Below, piece after piece: positions 42,921 to 43,028 of a stretch of DNA of 43,028 bases. Source of the stretch: Bacteroidales bacterium. GTDB taxonomy: Bacteria; Bacteroidota; Bacteroidia; Bacteroidales; Tenuifilaceae. Position 1 is the stretch's first letter, and each line of letters begins with the position of its first letter. Position numbers and translations under genes: made by a program. The DNA is taken from contig JANYLA010000106.1 in assembly GCA_025361485.1 (NCBI GenBank), positions 1 to 43,028 on the forward strand, in the 5' to 3' direction. Below the pieces are notes generated by a model that was not told where the DNA came from, searched no databases, and was given only the letters and a program-made list of their open reading frames with translations.

Positions 42921-43028
42921 TTAAAACAATGACAATTGCTGATTATGTATCTTTTTATATTCATTTTCTCGACCTTGAGATTTTACGTATGCTTTTATTA
43001 TAGATTCATTACCATGCTTTCCAACCGT
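42921..43028 (-). CDS. C-terminal end of a probable IS200/RAYT-like transposase (partial)
   Basis: An open frame enters from the right edge and ends in TAA at 42921-42923 after 35 codons. The peptide (GKHGNESIIKAYVKSQGREN, then EYKKIHNQQLSLF) has the QGxxxEYKKIHxxQLSLF style of ending that I associate with Y1 transposases of the IS200/REP-associated kind in Bacteroidota. The palindrome touching its stop fits such an element. The catalytic domain is outside the window, so this is tentative. Confidence 0.45.
   Translation of the reverse strand, partial: TVGKHGNESIIKAYVKSQGRENEYKKIHNQQLSLF

Noticed and set aside
1-43028. CRISPR arrays, tRNA, rRNA, prophage
   Set aside because: I saw no regularly spaced repeats, no tRNA cloverleaf with CCA-type ends, and no phage structural or integrase genes; this was by eye only.

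Overview
The window looks like chromosomal DNA of an AT-rich member of the Bacteroidota, probably near Bacteroidales/Marinilabiliales (the placement is inference). The evidence is: type IX secretion (T9SS) genes (gldH, porW, porX, gldD) and a secreted peptidase with a T9SS sorting domain; a sigma/FecR/TonB-dependent-receptor locus; bacterial GGGP synthase; RicT and TsaE; and many promoters of the Bacteroidota type TAnnTTTG. I found no tRNA, rRNA, CRISPR array, prophage or integrase.

Layout. 1-918: 5' part of a GH114-like lipoprotein gene running off the left edge, then an orphan C-terminal gene tail with its own terminator. 1024-6234: hisS, hutH, a RhuM-family gene sitting between two copies of the hutH 3' end and terminator, and an acetate transporter. 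6259-13435 (minus): a dimethylargininase-like gene, then a cell-surface signalling locus of ECF sigma, FecR, TonB-dependent receptor, a second FecR and a lipoprotein. Three TAGGGT-N16-GTAyTA sites lie upstream of the receptor and the second FecR. 13537-17894: ricT-gldH-trmB-ATL (alkyltransferase-like), then mrp and a NifU-domain gene. 18098-25722: porW-porX, a metal-dependent hydrolase, tsaE and alanine dehydrogenase. 25723-31060: a TonB-like protein, a lone receiver domain, a coiled-coil lipoprotein and a hybrid HK-REC-HPT kinase. 31057-34004 (minus): a frameshifted plsC, rng, a 30-residue basic protein and HU. 34143-37956: mutY, ssb, gldD, a phosphopantetheinyl transferase and GGGP synthase. 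38008-43028 (minus): an alkaline-phosphatase-superfamily enzyme, an M14 carboxypeptidase with a T9SS signal, an esterase-like lipoprotein, and the 3' end of a probable IS200/RAYT-like transposase with an imperfect palindrome.

How the genes fit together. PorW, GldD and GldH are T9SS/gliding components, PorX is its response regulator, and the M14 peptidase is a likely cargo. The sigma/FecR locus reads as an inducible uptake circuit: a housekeeping promoter drives sigma and FecR1, and shared ECF-type promoters drive the receptor and the second FecR with its lipoprotein. Most of the rest is core metabolism and information processing.

The points most worth a second look are the RhuM gene between hutH tails, the repeated ECF promoter with two anti-sigma genes for one sigma, the long palindrome just upstream of rng, the plsC frameshift, and the families of short inverted repeats. 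I did not find a clear multi-gene defence or biosynthetic system that would count as new.
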